From: Aminobacter aminovorans
Lineage (GTDB): Bacteria > Pseudomonadota > Alphaproteobacteria > Rhizobiales > Rhizobiaceae
Direction of reading: 5' to 3'
NCBI RefSeq assembly: GCF_900445235.1
Contig: NZ_UFSM01000001.1
Span: forward strand, 2,185,501 to 2,249,500
Length of the DNA: 64,000 bases
Part shown: positions 11,632 to 19,618 of the stretch, in pieces
Layout of the letters: every line of letters starts with the position of its first letter
How positions within the stretch are numbered: position 1 is the first letter of the stretch
The notes under the pieces: generated by a model
The model's input: only the letters and a program-made list of their open reading frames with translations
What the model was told of the DNA's origin: nothing
The model's database searches: none
Made by a program: the position numbers and the translations under genes

Positions 11632-12045
11632 TCAGAAGCCGATGCTTGCCGCAAGCCAGCTCGACGAGCGCTTGGCGGCGGCGACCGTGCCGGCGGCGGC
11701 ATCGCTGATGCCGTTGCGCGCCAGCGCATAGCCATTGGCGGTGCGATAGAGCACCGAGCGCCCGCCTTCGACGATCCCGGCAACGGTGGTCCGTTCGGCT
11801 GGCTCGGCCGCGATGATTTCGGTCGGCGCCGATGCCAGCTGCGGCTCGGCAAATACCGTGGTGCGGCAAATGCCCGTCACCAGCGGATAGGCGTGGTTGC
11901 CCTCGCGCAGGATACGGCTCTTCATCGCTGCCTCGCAGTCGGCGACAGAGGTCCACTGTGCCGGCGTCTCGCCGATATATTCGCAAAGCTTGGCGTCGCA
12001 GTCGCAGCCGACGATGGTCATGGCGACAAGGGCAGACTTGATCAC
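11632..12045 (-). CDS. hypothetical protein, probable exported Cys-rich N-terminus
   Basis: A 137-residue protein that I do not recognise. From the GTG at 12045 it starts VIKSALVAMTIVGCDCDAKL, a short hydrophobic stretch followed by three Cys in 18 residues, then a Cys at about 37 and another at 60, and an Ala-rich C-terminal part with RSVLYRTANGYALARNG. The GTG has GAGGA eight bases upstream. The hydrophobic N-terminus may be a signal sequence, but the Cys pattern is not a clean lipobox. It is convergent with the DUF1344 gene. Confidence 0.62.
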   Translation of the reverse strand: MIKSALVAMTIVGCDCDAKLCEYIGETPAQWTSVADCEAAMKSRILREGNHAYPLVTGICRTTVFAEPQLASAPTEIIAAEPAERTTVAGIVEGGRSVLYRTANGYALARNGISDAAAGTVAAAKRSSSWLAASIGF

Positions 12046-12294
12046 GGTCCGAATCCTCAGGGATAGTTGACGCTGCGATTTCTCCGCTCCGATCGCGGCG
12101 CCAGTTGGCCGCAATCGTGGCATGACGGTGGCGTTGTGCGTTCGCGGCAGCGTTGTAGCCATGCGGTGACAGCTCCTCCCGGCAAAGCGGTCGACAGCAT
12201 GTGAACTTCGCAACCTTTCCCTTGCGCATTTGCCTCTGCGGCGAACAATAAGGGCGGAGGCGGTGGCGCGTAGGCTGCCGGGGAGGGTGCGTTC

Positions 12295-13233
12295 GTGAAA
12301 GTCGGCGTCGTCAGGAATCCGGTGGCCGGCGGCGGCAGGTTGGACACCCACTGGACCGAGGTTGCGGCAGCACTTGCCGCACGCTTTGGCGAGGTCGAGT
12401 TTCGCGAGACGACCGAACCGGGCGACGGCGCGGTGCTTGCTCGCGACCTTGTGGCGCTTGGCTGCGGATTGGTGGTTGCCGCTGGCGGCGACGGCACGAT
12501 CAGCGAGGTTGCCGACGGGCTTCTGCAGATGCAGGCCGAAACTGGCGAAGCAGTCATTCTTGGCGTTCTGCCCTGTGGCACCGGCTCTGACTTCGCCCGC
12601 GGTATGGGCATTCCCGTCGAGATACCATCGGCGATCGCGCGCATTGCGGATGGCAGCGACCGGCTGATCGACGCCGGGCGCATCTCTTTCGTCGAGGACC
12701 ATGGCCGTCTGGCGAGCCGGCATTTCGTCAACATCGCCAGCCTCGGCATGTCAGGAGCGACGGTGCGGGCAGTCAACAACGATCGGCGCAAGCGCTGGGT
12801 GCCGGCCAAGGCGCTGTTTTTCTGGCGTACGGTGATCGAGTTCGTACGCTACCGCTTCCAGGACGTGCGCATCACCGTCGACGATGGCGAACCGGTCGAG
12901 GCCAGGGTGGCGCTTGTGGCGGTAGCCAATGAACGCTTTTTCGGCGGCGGCATGATGATCGCGCCCGATGCCGTGCCTGACGACGGACAGTTCGACATCG
13001 TCATCCTGCGCGCGGCGAGCAAGCTCAAGCTGATCCTCGACCTGCGCCTGCTTTATGGCGGCCGCCACCGTAACCATCCCGCCATCACCATTCTGCGCGG
13101 ACGCAAGGTGACGGTCGAACCGCTGGGCGATCCGCTCGCCAATGCCGCGCTCGTCGACATCGACGGCGAGTCGCCCGGGCATATCCCAGCCACCTACGAG
13201 ATGGTGACGAAGGCGCTGAAGGTGAGGTGTTGA
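12295..13233 (+). CDS. diacylglycerol/lipid kinase family protein
   Basis: A 312-residue cytosolic or peripheral-membrane enzyme of the DAGK catalytic (YegS-like) family, which phosphorylates diacylglycerol or related lipids with ATP. Motifs: N-terminal VRNPVAGGG, nucleotide-binding GGDGT at 64-68, LPCGTGSDFARG near 93, and FGGGMMIAPDA in the C-terminal beta domain. The GTG start at 12295 has GGGAGG ten bases upstream and the protein begins exactly where family members do. No partner gene adjoins it. Confidence 0.9.
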   Translation: MKVGVVRNPVAGGGRLDTHWTEVAAALAARFGEVEFRETTEPGDGAVLARDLVALGCGLVVAAGGDGTISEVADGLLQMQAETGEAVILGVLPCGTGSDFARGMGIPVEIPSAIARIADGSDRLIDAGRISFVEDHGRLASRHFVNIASLGMSGATVRAVNNDRRKRWVPAKALFFWRTVIEFVRYRFQDVRITVDDGEPVEARVALVAVANERFFGGGMMIAPDAVPDDGQFDIVILRAASKLKLILDLRLLYGGRHRNHPAITILRGRKVTVEPLGDPLANAALVDIDGESPGHIPATYEMVTKALKVRC

Positions 13234-13297
13234 TTCAAGGGGTTCGGAATTCGAGTCAGGGAATTGGCGTAAGTCGCTGAATTTGAATGGATGGAAG

Positions 13298-13519
13298 CTA
13301 GGCGTCCATCGCTCCGACCAGCGCCTCGATCTTGGCGGCTTTTTCGAAGTGGTCGAGCTTGTGGGTGCGGATCCACCATTCGGCGGCTTCCATCAGAAGC
13401 TCCGGATCGTCGTTCCTGTTGGCGAAGAACGCGTAAAAGGACAGTCCGACATTGGGGCCCTTGGCGGCGATCTTGCGCGCGCAGACGTCGAGGATATTGG
13501 CACGCAAGCTGGGCCGCAT
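13298..13519 (-). CDS. small DUF-type protein of about 73 residues
   Basis: A 73-residue soluble protein, MRPSLRANILDVCARKIAA at the start and ending KIEALVGAMDA, with FYAFFANRNDDPELLMEAAE and WWIRTHKLDHFEKA between. The amphipathic, well-behaved sequence and the ATG right at the end of a repeat element support a real gene. I cannot name a family or role. The long in-frame extension towards 13762 crosses the palindromic repeat and is rejected. Confidence 0.65.
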   Translation of the reverse strand: MRPSLRANILDVCARKIAAKGPNVGLSFYAFFANRNDDPELLMEAAEWWIRTHKLDHFEKAAKIEALVGAMDA

Positions 13520-13601
13520 CAGAGGTTCCTTGTCTGGGGGTGGCGAGAGGTAAGGCGAGCTGAGGGCGAAGTCAAAGGTTGGGGGCGGCGTGCTTGGTGC
13601 G

Positions 13602-13747
13602 TTTACCCTCCCCCTTGTGGGGAGGGTCGGCGAGTGACCGGAATGAAGTGACGTTCGCGAGGCGGGGTGGGGTAATCCCAGGCGCTGCGCCTGCCGTCGC
13701 CCACCCCGGCGCTTCGCGCCGACCCTGCCCAAAAGGCGGAGGGTAAA
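13602..13747. repeat. palindromic intergenic repeat with inverted ends
   Basis: About 146 bases with perfect 10-base inverted ends, TTTACCCTCC and GGAGGGTAAA. Inside are a second inverted pair (CCCCCTTGTGGGGAGGG) and CCCACCCCGGCGCTTCGCGC. The whole can fold into a long hairpin. The same end sequence recurs in truncated form at 62172-62224, so this is a dispersed chromosomal element rather than a terminator of one gene. Confidence 0.75.
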
Positions 13748-13758
13748 GAGGCGGCGCT

Positions 13759-14688
13759 TCATAGCTTCGCGGGAAAACCCGGTGCGCGCAGTTCGGTAGC
13801 CGTTGCGTCCTCCAGGAGCTTGACGATCATCGTCGACCAGGCGTCGCCGCCATAGGCCTCCTTGCCTTGCTGGAAGATGGTGTTGACGCGCGCGGCGAGG
13901 TCGAGCGGGACGCCGCCCTCCTGCGCCATGGCGAGCGCAAAGCCTAAGTCCTTGAGCGCGAGGTCCATGGTGAAGCCAATGTCGTAGGAACCGTTGAGCA
14001 CCAGCTGGCTCTCGGTTTCATGGACGAAGCTGTTGCCTGAGGAGGCCGATATGGCGTGATAGGCCTGGGCGAGGTCGAGGCCGCCCTTCTTTGCCAGCAT
14101 CAGCGCCTCGCCGGCGGCGACGAGATGGATGAAGGCCAGCATGTTGGTGATCACCTTGATCACGGCTGCCGAGCCGATCGGGCCCATCAGGAAGGCGCGG
14201 GCGCACATCGCCTCGATGGCTGCGCGATGGCGCTCGTAGAGTGCCGTGTCGCCGCCGACAAGTGCGGTAATCCGGCCTTCGGCGGCGAGATGCACGCCGC
14301 CTGTCACAGGACACTCCAGCGTGTAGACGCCGGCTTCGACGGCAAGGTCGGCAAGGCGCAGGATTTCGTCGCGGCCGTTTGTCGACATCTCGATCCAGGT
14401 GCCGCCCTTGGGCAGGCCGGCAAGCAACCCGTCCGGCCCTGCCAGCACCGCCTCGCTGATCTTGGGCGAGGGCAGGCAAGTGATGGCGTTGCCGGCGCGG
14501 GCGGCGGCGCTGACCGGGCTCGATGCCGCGAAGGCGCCCAACGCGACAAGGCGCTCGACGGCCTCGGCATTGCGGTCATAGACGACGACCTCGAAACCGC
14601 CGCGCACAAGGCATGCCGCGAGGTTGGCGCCGAGATGGCCGAGGCCGACGAAGGCATAGGCGAGGGGCTGGGTCACGCCGCGCCTCAC
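13759..14688 (-). CDS. NAD(P)-dependent beta-hydroxyacid dehydrogenase (3-hydroxyisobutyrate dehydrogenase family)
   Basis: A 309-residue Rossmann-fold oxidoreductase. It shows the nucleotide-binding glycine motif FVGLGHLGANLA, substrate-binding DxP..GG region ECPVTGGVHLA, the catalytic-lysine helix IKVITNMLAFIH and the C-terminal KDLGFALAMAQEGG. Members oxidise 3-hydroxy acids such as 3-hydroxyisobutyrate, tartronate semialdehyde or related sugar acids. The GTG at 14688 overlaps the upstream dehydratase stop as GTGA, indicating translational coupling; a second GTG at 14676 is possible. It is the last gene of a three-gene cluster that probably breaks down a sugar acid. Confidence 0.85.
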   Translation of the reverse strand: MRRGVTQPLAYAFVGLGHLGANLAACLVRGGFEVVVYDRNAEAVERLVALGAFAASSPVSAAARAGNAITCLPSPKISEAVLAGPDGLLAGLPKGGTWIEMSTNGRDEILRLADLAVEAGVYTLECPVTGGVHLAAEGRITALVGGDTALYERHRAAIEAMCARAFLMGPIGSAAVIKVITNMLAFIHLVAAGEALMLAKKGGLDLAQAYHAISASSGNSFVHETESQLVLNGSYDIGFTMDLALKDLGFALAMAQEGGVPLDLAARVNTIFQQGKEAYGGDAWSTMIVKLLEDATATELRAPGFPAKL

Positions 14689-15896
14689 GGCATCAGCGGG
14701 GTCTGCACCATCTGCAAGTGCAGGTGGGGACCGTCATAAGGGTTGGCTTCGCACACCGCCTCGTCGAGCTCGACGCCAAGACCAGGTTCCTTCGAAGGGA
14801 TGACATGGCCGTCCTGCCATTCGATCTTCTTTTTCAGCAGCGTTGCGTGGAAGCCGTCCCATTGCTTGAGCGATTCGAGGATGAGGAAATTGGGCAAGGT
14901 GACGGCGAGCTGGATGTTTGCGGCGCCAACGATCGGGCCGCAATAACAATGCGGTGCGATCTGGATATGGTAGGCCTCGGCCATGGCGGCGATCTTCTTG
15001 GTCTCGAGAATGCCGCCGGAGCGGCCGAGATCGGGCTGCAGGATGGTGGCCGCGCGGTTTTCGATGACGCGGGCGAACTCGAATTTTGTGGTCAGCCGCT
15101 CGCCGGTCGCGATCGGGACCGAGGTGCCGCGCGCGACCTGGGCCATCACCTCCGGCATGTCGGGTGGCACCGGTTCCTCGAACCACAGGGGGTCGTAGGG
15201 CTCGATGGCACGCGCCATACGAAGGGCGCCGGAGGCGGTGAACTGGCCGTGCGTGCCGAACAGGATGTCGGCACGGGTGCCGACTGCCTCGCGGATGGCC
15301 TTCAGCATGCGCACCGACAGGTCGATATCGATGAGGCGGGGCTGGTGGCCGTCATAAGCGGTCCAAGGACCGGCCGGGTCGAGCTTCACCGCGTCGAAGC
15401 CCTGGTCGACGTAGAGAGCCGCGCATTCGGCTGCCATGTCGGGGTCGTTGTAGACGTTCTTGGGTGCAACGTCCTCGGTGTGGACGCTGCCTGTATGCGG
15501 GTAGAGATAAGTGTAGGAGCGCAACGTCTCGTGCACCTGGCCGCCGAGCAGCTTGTAGACCGGTTTTCCTGCCTCCTTGCCGATGATGTCCCAGCAGGCC
15601 ATTTCCAGCGCCGAGAAGCAGCCCATGGCCGAAACGTCGGGGCGCTGGGTGAAGCCGGAGGAATAGCAGCGGCGGAACAGGTTTTCGATGTCGTGTGGGT
15701 CCTGTCCAACAAGATAGCGCTCGGCCATGTCCTCGATCATCCGGGCCGTGACATGGGCGGAGAAAGTCGCGTTATAGGCCTCGCCGTAACCAACCACGCC
15801 GTCGTCCGACGTGAGCTTGACGAAGATGAAGTACTTGCCGCCGATGCCGGGCGGCGGGTTGTTTACCACAAAGGTCTTGACGTCGGTGATCTTCAT
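14685..15896 (-). CDS. mandelate racemase/muconate-lactonizing enzyme family dehydratase
   Basis: A 403-residue enolase-superfamily enzyme resembling acid-sugar dehydratases. Visible residues are the second and third metal ligands in WFEEPVPP and ATGERL, and the catalytic His in PHCYCGP; THGQ holds the His equivalent to the acid of galactonate dehydratase. The position expected to supply the first Mg ligand (usually Asp, two residues before that His) is Gly in LFGTHGQ. The gene begins at an ATG at 15896 and is coupled to the downstream dehydrogenase. Reaction likely dehydration of an aldonate, but the substrate is unknown. Confidence 0.85.
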   Translation of the reverse strand: MKITDVKTFVVNNPPPGIGGKYFIFVKLTSDDGVVGYGEAYNATFSAHVTARMIEDMAERYLVGQDPHDIENLFRRCYSSGFTQRPDVSAMGCFSALEMACWDIIGKEAGKPVYKLLGGQVHETLRSYTYLYPHTGSVHTEDVAPKNVYNDPDMAAECAALYVDQGFDAVKLDPAGPWTAYDGHQPRLIDIDLSVRMLKAIREAVGTRADILFGTHGQFTASGALRMARAIEPYDPLWFEEPVPPDMPEVMAQVARGTSVPIATGERLTTKFEFARVIENRAATILQPDLGRSGGILETKKIAAMAEAYHIQIAPHCYCGPIVGAANIQLAVTLPNFLILESLKQWDGFHATLLKKKIEWQDGHVIPSKEPGLGVELDEAVCEANPYDGPHLHLQMVQTPLMP

Positions 15897-15934
15897 CGAT
15901 GCTCCTCCCGGTGGCGTGAAATCGTTGACGTCAG

Positions 15935-16065
15935 GCTCTGCCCCTCATCCCCTGCCGGACCTTCTCCCTTCGAGAACGGGGAGCACGAGGCTGGCCGCGA
16001 CGCTGGCGACCCATCTCCCCGTCCTTCATGGGGAGAGGGTAAGGGTGAGGGGCTGCGAGAGCTCT
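15935..16065. repeat. intergenic repeat remnant
   Basis: Between the dehydratase and the GMC oxidoreductase. Contains GCCCCTCATCCCCTGCCGG, CTTCTCCCTTCGAGAACGGGG, then CATCTCCCCGTCCTTCATGG and GGGAGAGGGTAAGGGTGAGG. The outer segments (CCCCTCA and TGAGGGGC) are inverted. A partial copy of the same type lies at 62845-62905. It carries no gene. Confidence 0.65.
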
Positions 16066-16074
16066 CGGAGCTGT

Positions 16075-17691
16075 TCACCCTGCATCCTCCAGCATCAACT
16101 CCGCGCCCTTCCAGCCGGTCATGATCGTGGCGGCGTTGGTGTTGCCGGTGATGTTGTCGGGAAAGATCGAGGCGTCGATGACGCGCAGGCCGGCGAGGCC
16201 GTGGACGCGCAGGCGCGGGTCGACCACCGAGGTCTTGGGGTCAGGGCCCATGCGGCAGGTTGACACAGGGTGGTAGACGGTGCCGGAGCGCTTGCGGAAA
16301 TCCTGAATCAAGTCGGCGTCGGAAGTGATTGACGGGCCTGGCAAAACCTCTTCGGCAACGATGTCCGACATCGGCGACTGCGCGGCGATCCGGCGGAGGA
16401 ACCTGACCGCGTCGAGCATCTCCGAGACGTCGCTCTCGGTCGAATAGGCATTGACCGTGATGCGCGGGTGGGCGGTCGGCTCGGCGGAGCGGATCATGAT
16501 CTCGCCGCGGCTCGATGGGCGGCAGTTGGACAGGCCGATGGAGAAGCCGGGGAAGGGATCGGGCGTCAGGATCGGGCGCTCACCGGCCTTGGGCAGCACG
16601 GTGGAAAAAACCTGGAAATAAAGCTGCATGTTGGGGCGGGTACGGTTGCCGTCGGTGCGGAAGAAGCCGCCGCCCTGGTTCATGCTCATCGACAGCGGGC
16701 CCGAGCGCAGCAGAAGGTACTGCATGCCGGCCAGCCCTTTGCCCCACCATGGGCGCAGCAACTGGTTGAGCGTCGGCACCTTGGCCTTCCATGTGTAGTT
16801 GATGCCCTGGTGGTCCTGCAGGTTACGGCCGACATGCTCGTTGGCGTGCAGCACATCGATGCCGAGATCGGCGAGCAGTGCTGCAGGGCCGATGCCGGAG
16901 AGTTGCAGCAACTGCGGCGTGTTCACCGAACCGCCCGACAGGATCACCTCGCGGCCGGCGCGGGCCGTCTGCTTGGCACCGTTCTGCAGATATTCGACGC
17001 CGCAGGCGCGCTTGCCCTCGAACAGCACCCTGGTGACCAGCGCATTGGTCTCGACGGTGACGTTGGCACGCTTCATCGCCGGGCGCAGGAAGCCGCGCGC
17101 CGCCGACATGCGGCGGCCACCTTTGGTGGTGATTTGATAAACACCGACGCCCTCTTGGACCGAGCCGTTGAAGTCCTGATTCAACGGTAGGCCGGCCGCT
17201 TGCGCGGCAGCCAGGAAGCGGTGGGTCAGCGGATGGACGTTGTTCCTGTTGTCGGTGACGTGTATTGGGCCGCCCGTGCCGCGCAGGTCGGTGCTACCTG
17301 CCTGGTTATCCTCGATTGCCTTGAAGGCGGGCAGAAGGTCTTGGAAACCCCAGCCGGGATTGCCGGCGTCGCGCCAGGCATCGAAATCTTCGGCGGCACC
17401 TCGAATCCAGACCATGGCGTTGATCGAGCTTGATCCACCGAGGATCTTGCCACGCGGCCAGTGATCCTTGTTGCCGGCAAGGCCGGGGTCGGCTTCGGCG
17501 GCGTAGTTCCAGTTCACCGCAGGGTCGAAGAAAGTCTTGCCGTAGCCGAGCGGCATCTGGACGAAGAAGCGGCGGTCGGTGCCGCCGGCCTCGAGCACCA
17601 GCACCGAGAATCGCCCGCTTGCCGACAGCCGCTCCGCCACCACCGACCCGGCGGAGCCTGAACCGACAACAATGAAGTCGAACGTCTGCAT
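16075..17691 (-). CDS. GMC-family FAD-dependent oxidoreductase (choline dehydrogenase-like)
   Basis: A 538-residue flavoenzyme. The N-terminal FAD-binding motif is DFIVVGSGSAGSVVAERL; the GMC signatures GKILGGSSSINAMVWIRG and SGGSVNTPQLLQLSGIG follow, and the active-site His and Asn lie in YHPVSTCRMG and NITGNTNAATIM. GMC enzymes oxidise alcohols, choline, polyols or sugars; which one is unknown. The ATG at 17691 starts the protein just before the first beta strand; a GTG at 17718 would add nine residues. It probably supplies the first oxidation step for the two enzymes encoded downstream. Confidence 0.88.
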   Translation of the reverse strand: MQTFDFIVVGSGSAGSVVAERLSASGRFSVLVLEAGGTDRRFFVQMPLGYGKTFFDPAVNWNYAAEADPGLAGNKDHWPRGKILGGSSSINAMVWIRGAAEDFDAWRDAGNPGWGFQDLLPAFKAIEDNQAGSTDLRGTGGPIHVTDNRNNVHPLTHRFLAAAQAAGLPLNQDFNGSVQEGVGVYQITTKGGRRMSAARGFLRPAMKRANVTVETNALVTRVLFEGKRACGVEYLQNGAKQTARAGREVILSGGSVNTPQLLQLSGIGPAALLADLGIDVLHANEHVGRNLQDHQGINYTWKAKVPTLNQLLRPWWGKGLAGMQYLLLRSGPLSMSMNQGGGFFRTDGNRTRPNMQLYFQVFSTVLPKAGERPILTPDPFPGFSIGLSNCRPSSRGEIMIRSAEPTAHPRITVNAYSTESDVSEMLDAVRFLRRIAAQSPMSDIVAEEVLPGPSITSDADLIQDFRKRSGTVYHPVSTCRMGPDPKTSVVDPRLRVHGLAGLRVIDASIFPDNITGNTNAATIMTGWKGAELMLEDAG

Positions 17692-17872
17692 GCTGATGGC
17701 GGCCTGTCGGAATTCCACGATGCGGCCAGACTATCGCCTCGGCGACAGGCTTCGGCGTCGGTTACGGCATGGGCTGTGAAAAATACGACCGGGCGATGCA
17801 AGAGATACGGCGTTGACGCGGCGAATGCCACGACGATACGGGTGAACGGAGGAAATCCTGAGGAGAATGACG

Positions 17873-18265
17873 ATGGTTCAGTATGCCGATGGCCAGCCGA
17901 CGGGCGAGCTTACGCTGAGGACGCTGGCGATGCCTGCCGACGCGAATGCCGCCGGCGACATCTTCGGCGGCTGGGTCATGGCACAGATGGACCTTGCCTG
18001 CGGCATCCGCGCTGCCGAGCGTGCACGCGGCCGCGTGGTGACGGCGGCGGTCAAGGAAATGGCCTTCGCCAAGCCGATGAAGATCGGTGACACATTGTGT
18101 ATCTACACCCATGTCGACCGTGTCGGCCGCACCTCAATGACCCTCAAGGTCGAAGCCTGGGCGCAGCGCTATCTCTCCGATCTGATGGAGAAGGTGACCG
18201 ACGCCGACTTCGTCATGGTGGCGCTGGACGGGCAGGGCAAGCCGAAGCCGGTGCCGGCGGAGTAG
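17873..18265 (+). CDS. acyl-CoA thioesterase, hotdog fold (YciA-like)
   Basis: A 130-residue hotdog-fold protein of the acyl-CoA hydrolase group. Characteristic segments are MPADANAAGDIFGGWVMAQM, with the catalytic Asp in GDIFGGW, then VTAAVKEMAFAKPMKIGD and VDRVGRTSMTLKVEAWA. It hydrolyses acyl-CoA thioesters in the cytoplasm. Two ATG codons occur at 17867 and 17873; the AGGAG lies right against the first and about seven bases from the second, so 17873 is preferred. Confidence 0.88.
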   Translation: MVQYADGQPTGELTLRTLAMPADANAAGDIFGGWVMAQMDLACGIRAAERARGRVVTAAVKEMAFAKPMKIGDTLCIYTHVDRVGRTSMTLKVEAWAQRYLSDLMEKVTDADFVMVALDGQGKPKPVPAE

Positions 18266-18266
18266 G

Positions 18267-18472
18267 TCTCCTTCGAGGCTCACCCTGCGGGCTCGCACCT
18301 CAGAATGAGAGCCGCGTGCGTAGGCGGTGTCATTACCTCACAGGCCCATAGATGCGATGCGCTGGCTCTGATTTCCGGCGCTGCCACGATTCTCATCCTG
18401 AGGTGCGAGCCAGCAGGGCTTATGTGAACTGGCGCTGCGCGGGCGACGAGCCTCGCAGGTCAGCGAAGATGC
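18267..18472. repeat. inverted intergenic repeat
   Basis: The left arm reads CTTCGAGGCTCACCCTGCGG then GCTCGCACCTCAGAATGAG; the right arm, from about 18390, reads CTCATCCTGAGGTGCGAGCC and AGCAGGGCTT, close to its reverse complement, and continues into GACGAGCCTCGCAGG. Such elements are dispersed in rhizobial intergenic DNA. It separates the thioesterase gene from the HxlR gene. Confidence 0.65.
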
Positions 18473-18483
18473 CGCCGCCTGCG

Positions 18484-18852
18484 TCACTCCGCCGTCGCAT
18501 CGAACTTCATCCGTGCTTCGGCGACGCGGGCCTGGTTGAGGCGGGCCCATTCGCCGAGCGCGAACACCGGGACCAGCAACTCGCGGCCGAGGTCGGTGAG
18601 CTCGTAGTCGACCCGCGGCGGGATTGTCGGGAAGACGGTGCGGGTGACGAAGCCGTCGCGCTCCAGCCCCCGCAAGGTGGTGGTCAGCATCTTCTGCGAA
18701 ATGCCGCCGACGGCGTGGCGCAACTCGTTGAAGCGCATGGCGCCAGCGCCGAGCTTGCCGACCACGAGCACCGTCCATTTGTCGCCGACGCGCTGCAGGA
18801 TATCGCTGACGGCGCGGCAATCCTCGGTGCGGTGCGGGTGCCTCGGTATCAA
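18484..18852 (-). CDS. HxlR-family transcriptional regulator
   Basis: A 122-residue winged-helix regulator of the MarR/HxlR superfamily. After a short N-terminus with a Cys (RTEDCRAVSDILQRVGDKWT), the recognition helix region GGISQKMLTTTLRGLERDGF and wing RVDYELTDLG follow. The TTG start at 18852 is supported by AAGGAGG seven bases upstream. An N-terminal Cys at this place is the redox sensor of YodB/HypR-type proteins. It is divergent from an FMN reductase gene, with two adjacent dyads between them, so it most likely controls that gene and itself. Confidence 0.88.
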   Translation of the reverse strand: MIPRHPHRTEDCRAVSDILQRVGDKWTVLVVGKLGAGAMRFNELRHAVGGISQKMLTTTLRGLERDGFVTRTVFPTIPPRVDYELTDLGRELLVPVFALGEWARLNQARVAEARMKFDATAE

Positions 18853-18899
18853 AAAAGTGCCTCCTTGTGCGGCTGTTTTTCAGTCACCTATATAGCGTG

Positions 18900-18933
18900 G
18901 GTATCCATTTGTTACCAGTATAGATCAGATACT
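18900..18933. promoter_or_regulatory. two adjacent 17-base dyads, candidate HxlR operators
   Basis: GGTATCCATTTGTTACC (18900-18916) is followed directly by AGTATAGATCAGATACT (18917-18933). Both fit RGTAT-N7-WTACY, arms of five bases with seven between, in the gap between the divergent HxlR and reductase genes. Assignment to HxlR is inferred from position. Confidence 0.5.
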
Positions 18934-18954
18934 AACGCCCGAAAGGTTCCTGTC

Positions 18955-19560
18955 ATGTCCAAACCCAAGATCGCTATCGTCGTCGGCTCGACGCGCGCCG
19001 CACGCTTCGCCGACACGCCGGTGGAGTGGATTGCCAAGATCGCAAAATCTCACGCCGATATCGAGGTCGAAATTGTCGACCTCCGGGATTTCCCGCTGCC
19101 CTTCTTCGATGAGGTCGCCTCGTCCGCGTGGGTGCCGTCACAAAACGAGGTCGCTCAGCGCTGGCAGAAGAAGGTCGCCGAGTTCGATGGCTATATCTTT
19201 ACCGCCGCCGAATACAATCACGGCCCGACCGCCGTGCTGAAGAATGCACTCGACTACGCCGCCACGGAATGGAACAAGAAGCCGGCCGGTTTTGTCGGCT
19301 ATGGCGGTGTCGGTGGCGCCCGTGCCGTCGAGCAGTTGCGCATGCATGCGGTTGAACTGCAGATGGCGCCGACCAAGGCTGCCGTGCACATCGTCTGGGC
19401 AGATTTCCTGGCCGTGCGACAGGGCGAAAAGCAGCTGTCCGACTTCGAACACCTCAACCAGTCGGCGAACGGGCTGGTCGGCGAGATCGCCTGGTGGGCC
19501 AAGGCGCTGAAGATCGCGCGCGAGGCTGACGTGCTTGCCGAAGAAGCCAAGGCTGCCTGA
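18955..19560 (+). CDS. NADPH-dependent FMN reductase / quinone reductase family
   Basis: A 201-residue flavodoxin-like reductase. It starts MSKPKIAIVVGSTRAARF, the FMN phosphate-binding loop of the NADPH:FMN reductase family, and has EYNHGPTAVLKNALDY, the conserved flavin-binding segment, and YGGVGGARAVEQLR. Members reduce FMN, quinones, azo dyes or chromate. Control by the divergent HxlR regulator would fit a response to quinones or electrophiles (inference). The ATG at 18955 matches the family start; the long in-frame extension to 18352 crosses a repeat and the HxlR gene. A strong terminator follows. Confidence 0.9.
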   Translation: MSKPKIAIVVGSTRAARFADTPVEWIAKIAKSHADIEVEIVDLRDFPLPFFDEVASSAWVPSQNEVAQRWQKKVAEFDGYIFTAAEYNHGPTAVLKNALDYAATEWNKKPAGFVGYGGVGGARAVEQLRMHAVELQMAPTKAAVHIVWADFLAVRQGEKQLSDFEHLNQSANGLVGEIAWWAKALKIAREADVLAEEAKAA

Positions 19561-19593
19561 GCGGCAATCTCAGCTTCCCTCCAATGACTCTCA

Positions 19594-19617
19594 GGGCGGC
19601 CTCGAGCCGCCTTTTTT
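19594..19617 (+). terminator. intrinsic terminator of the FMN reductase gene
   Basis: Stem GGCGGC / GCCGCC with loop CTCGA followed by six T. It ends at the stop codon of the convergent CorC-type gene. Confidence 0.85.
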
Positions 19618-19618
19618 G

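Noticed and set aside
14523..16124. 533-codon open frame on the + strand
   Set aside because: Antisense to the dehydrogenase and dehydratase genes and crosses a repeat.
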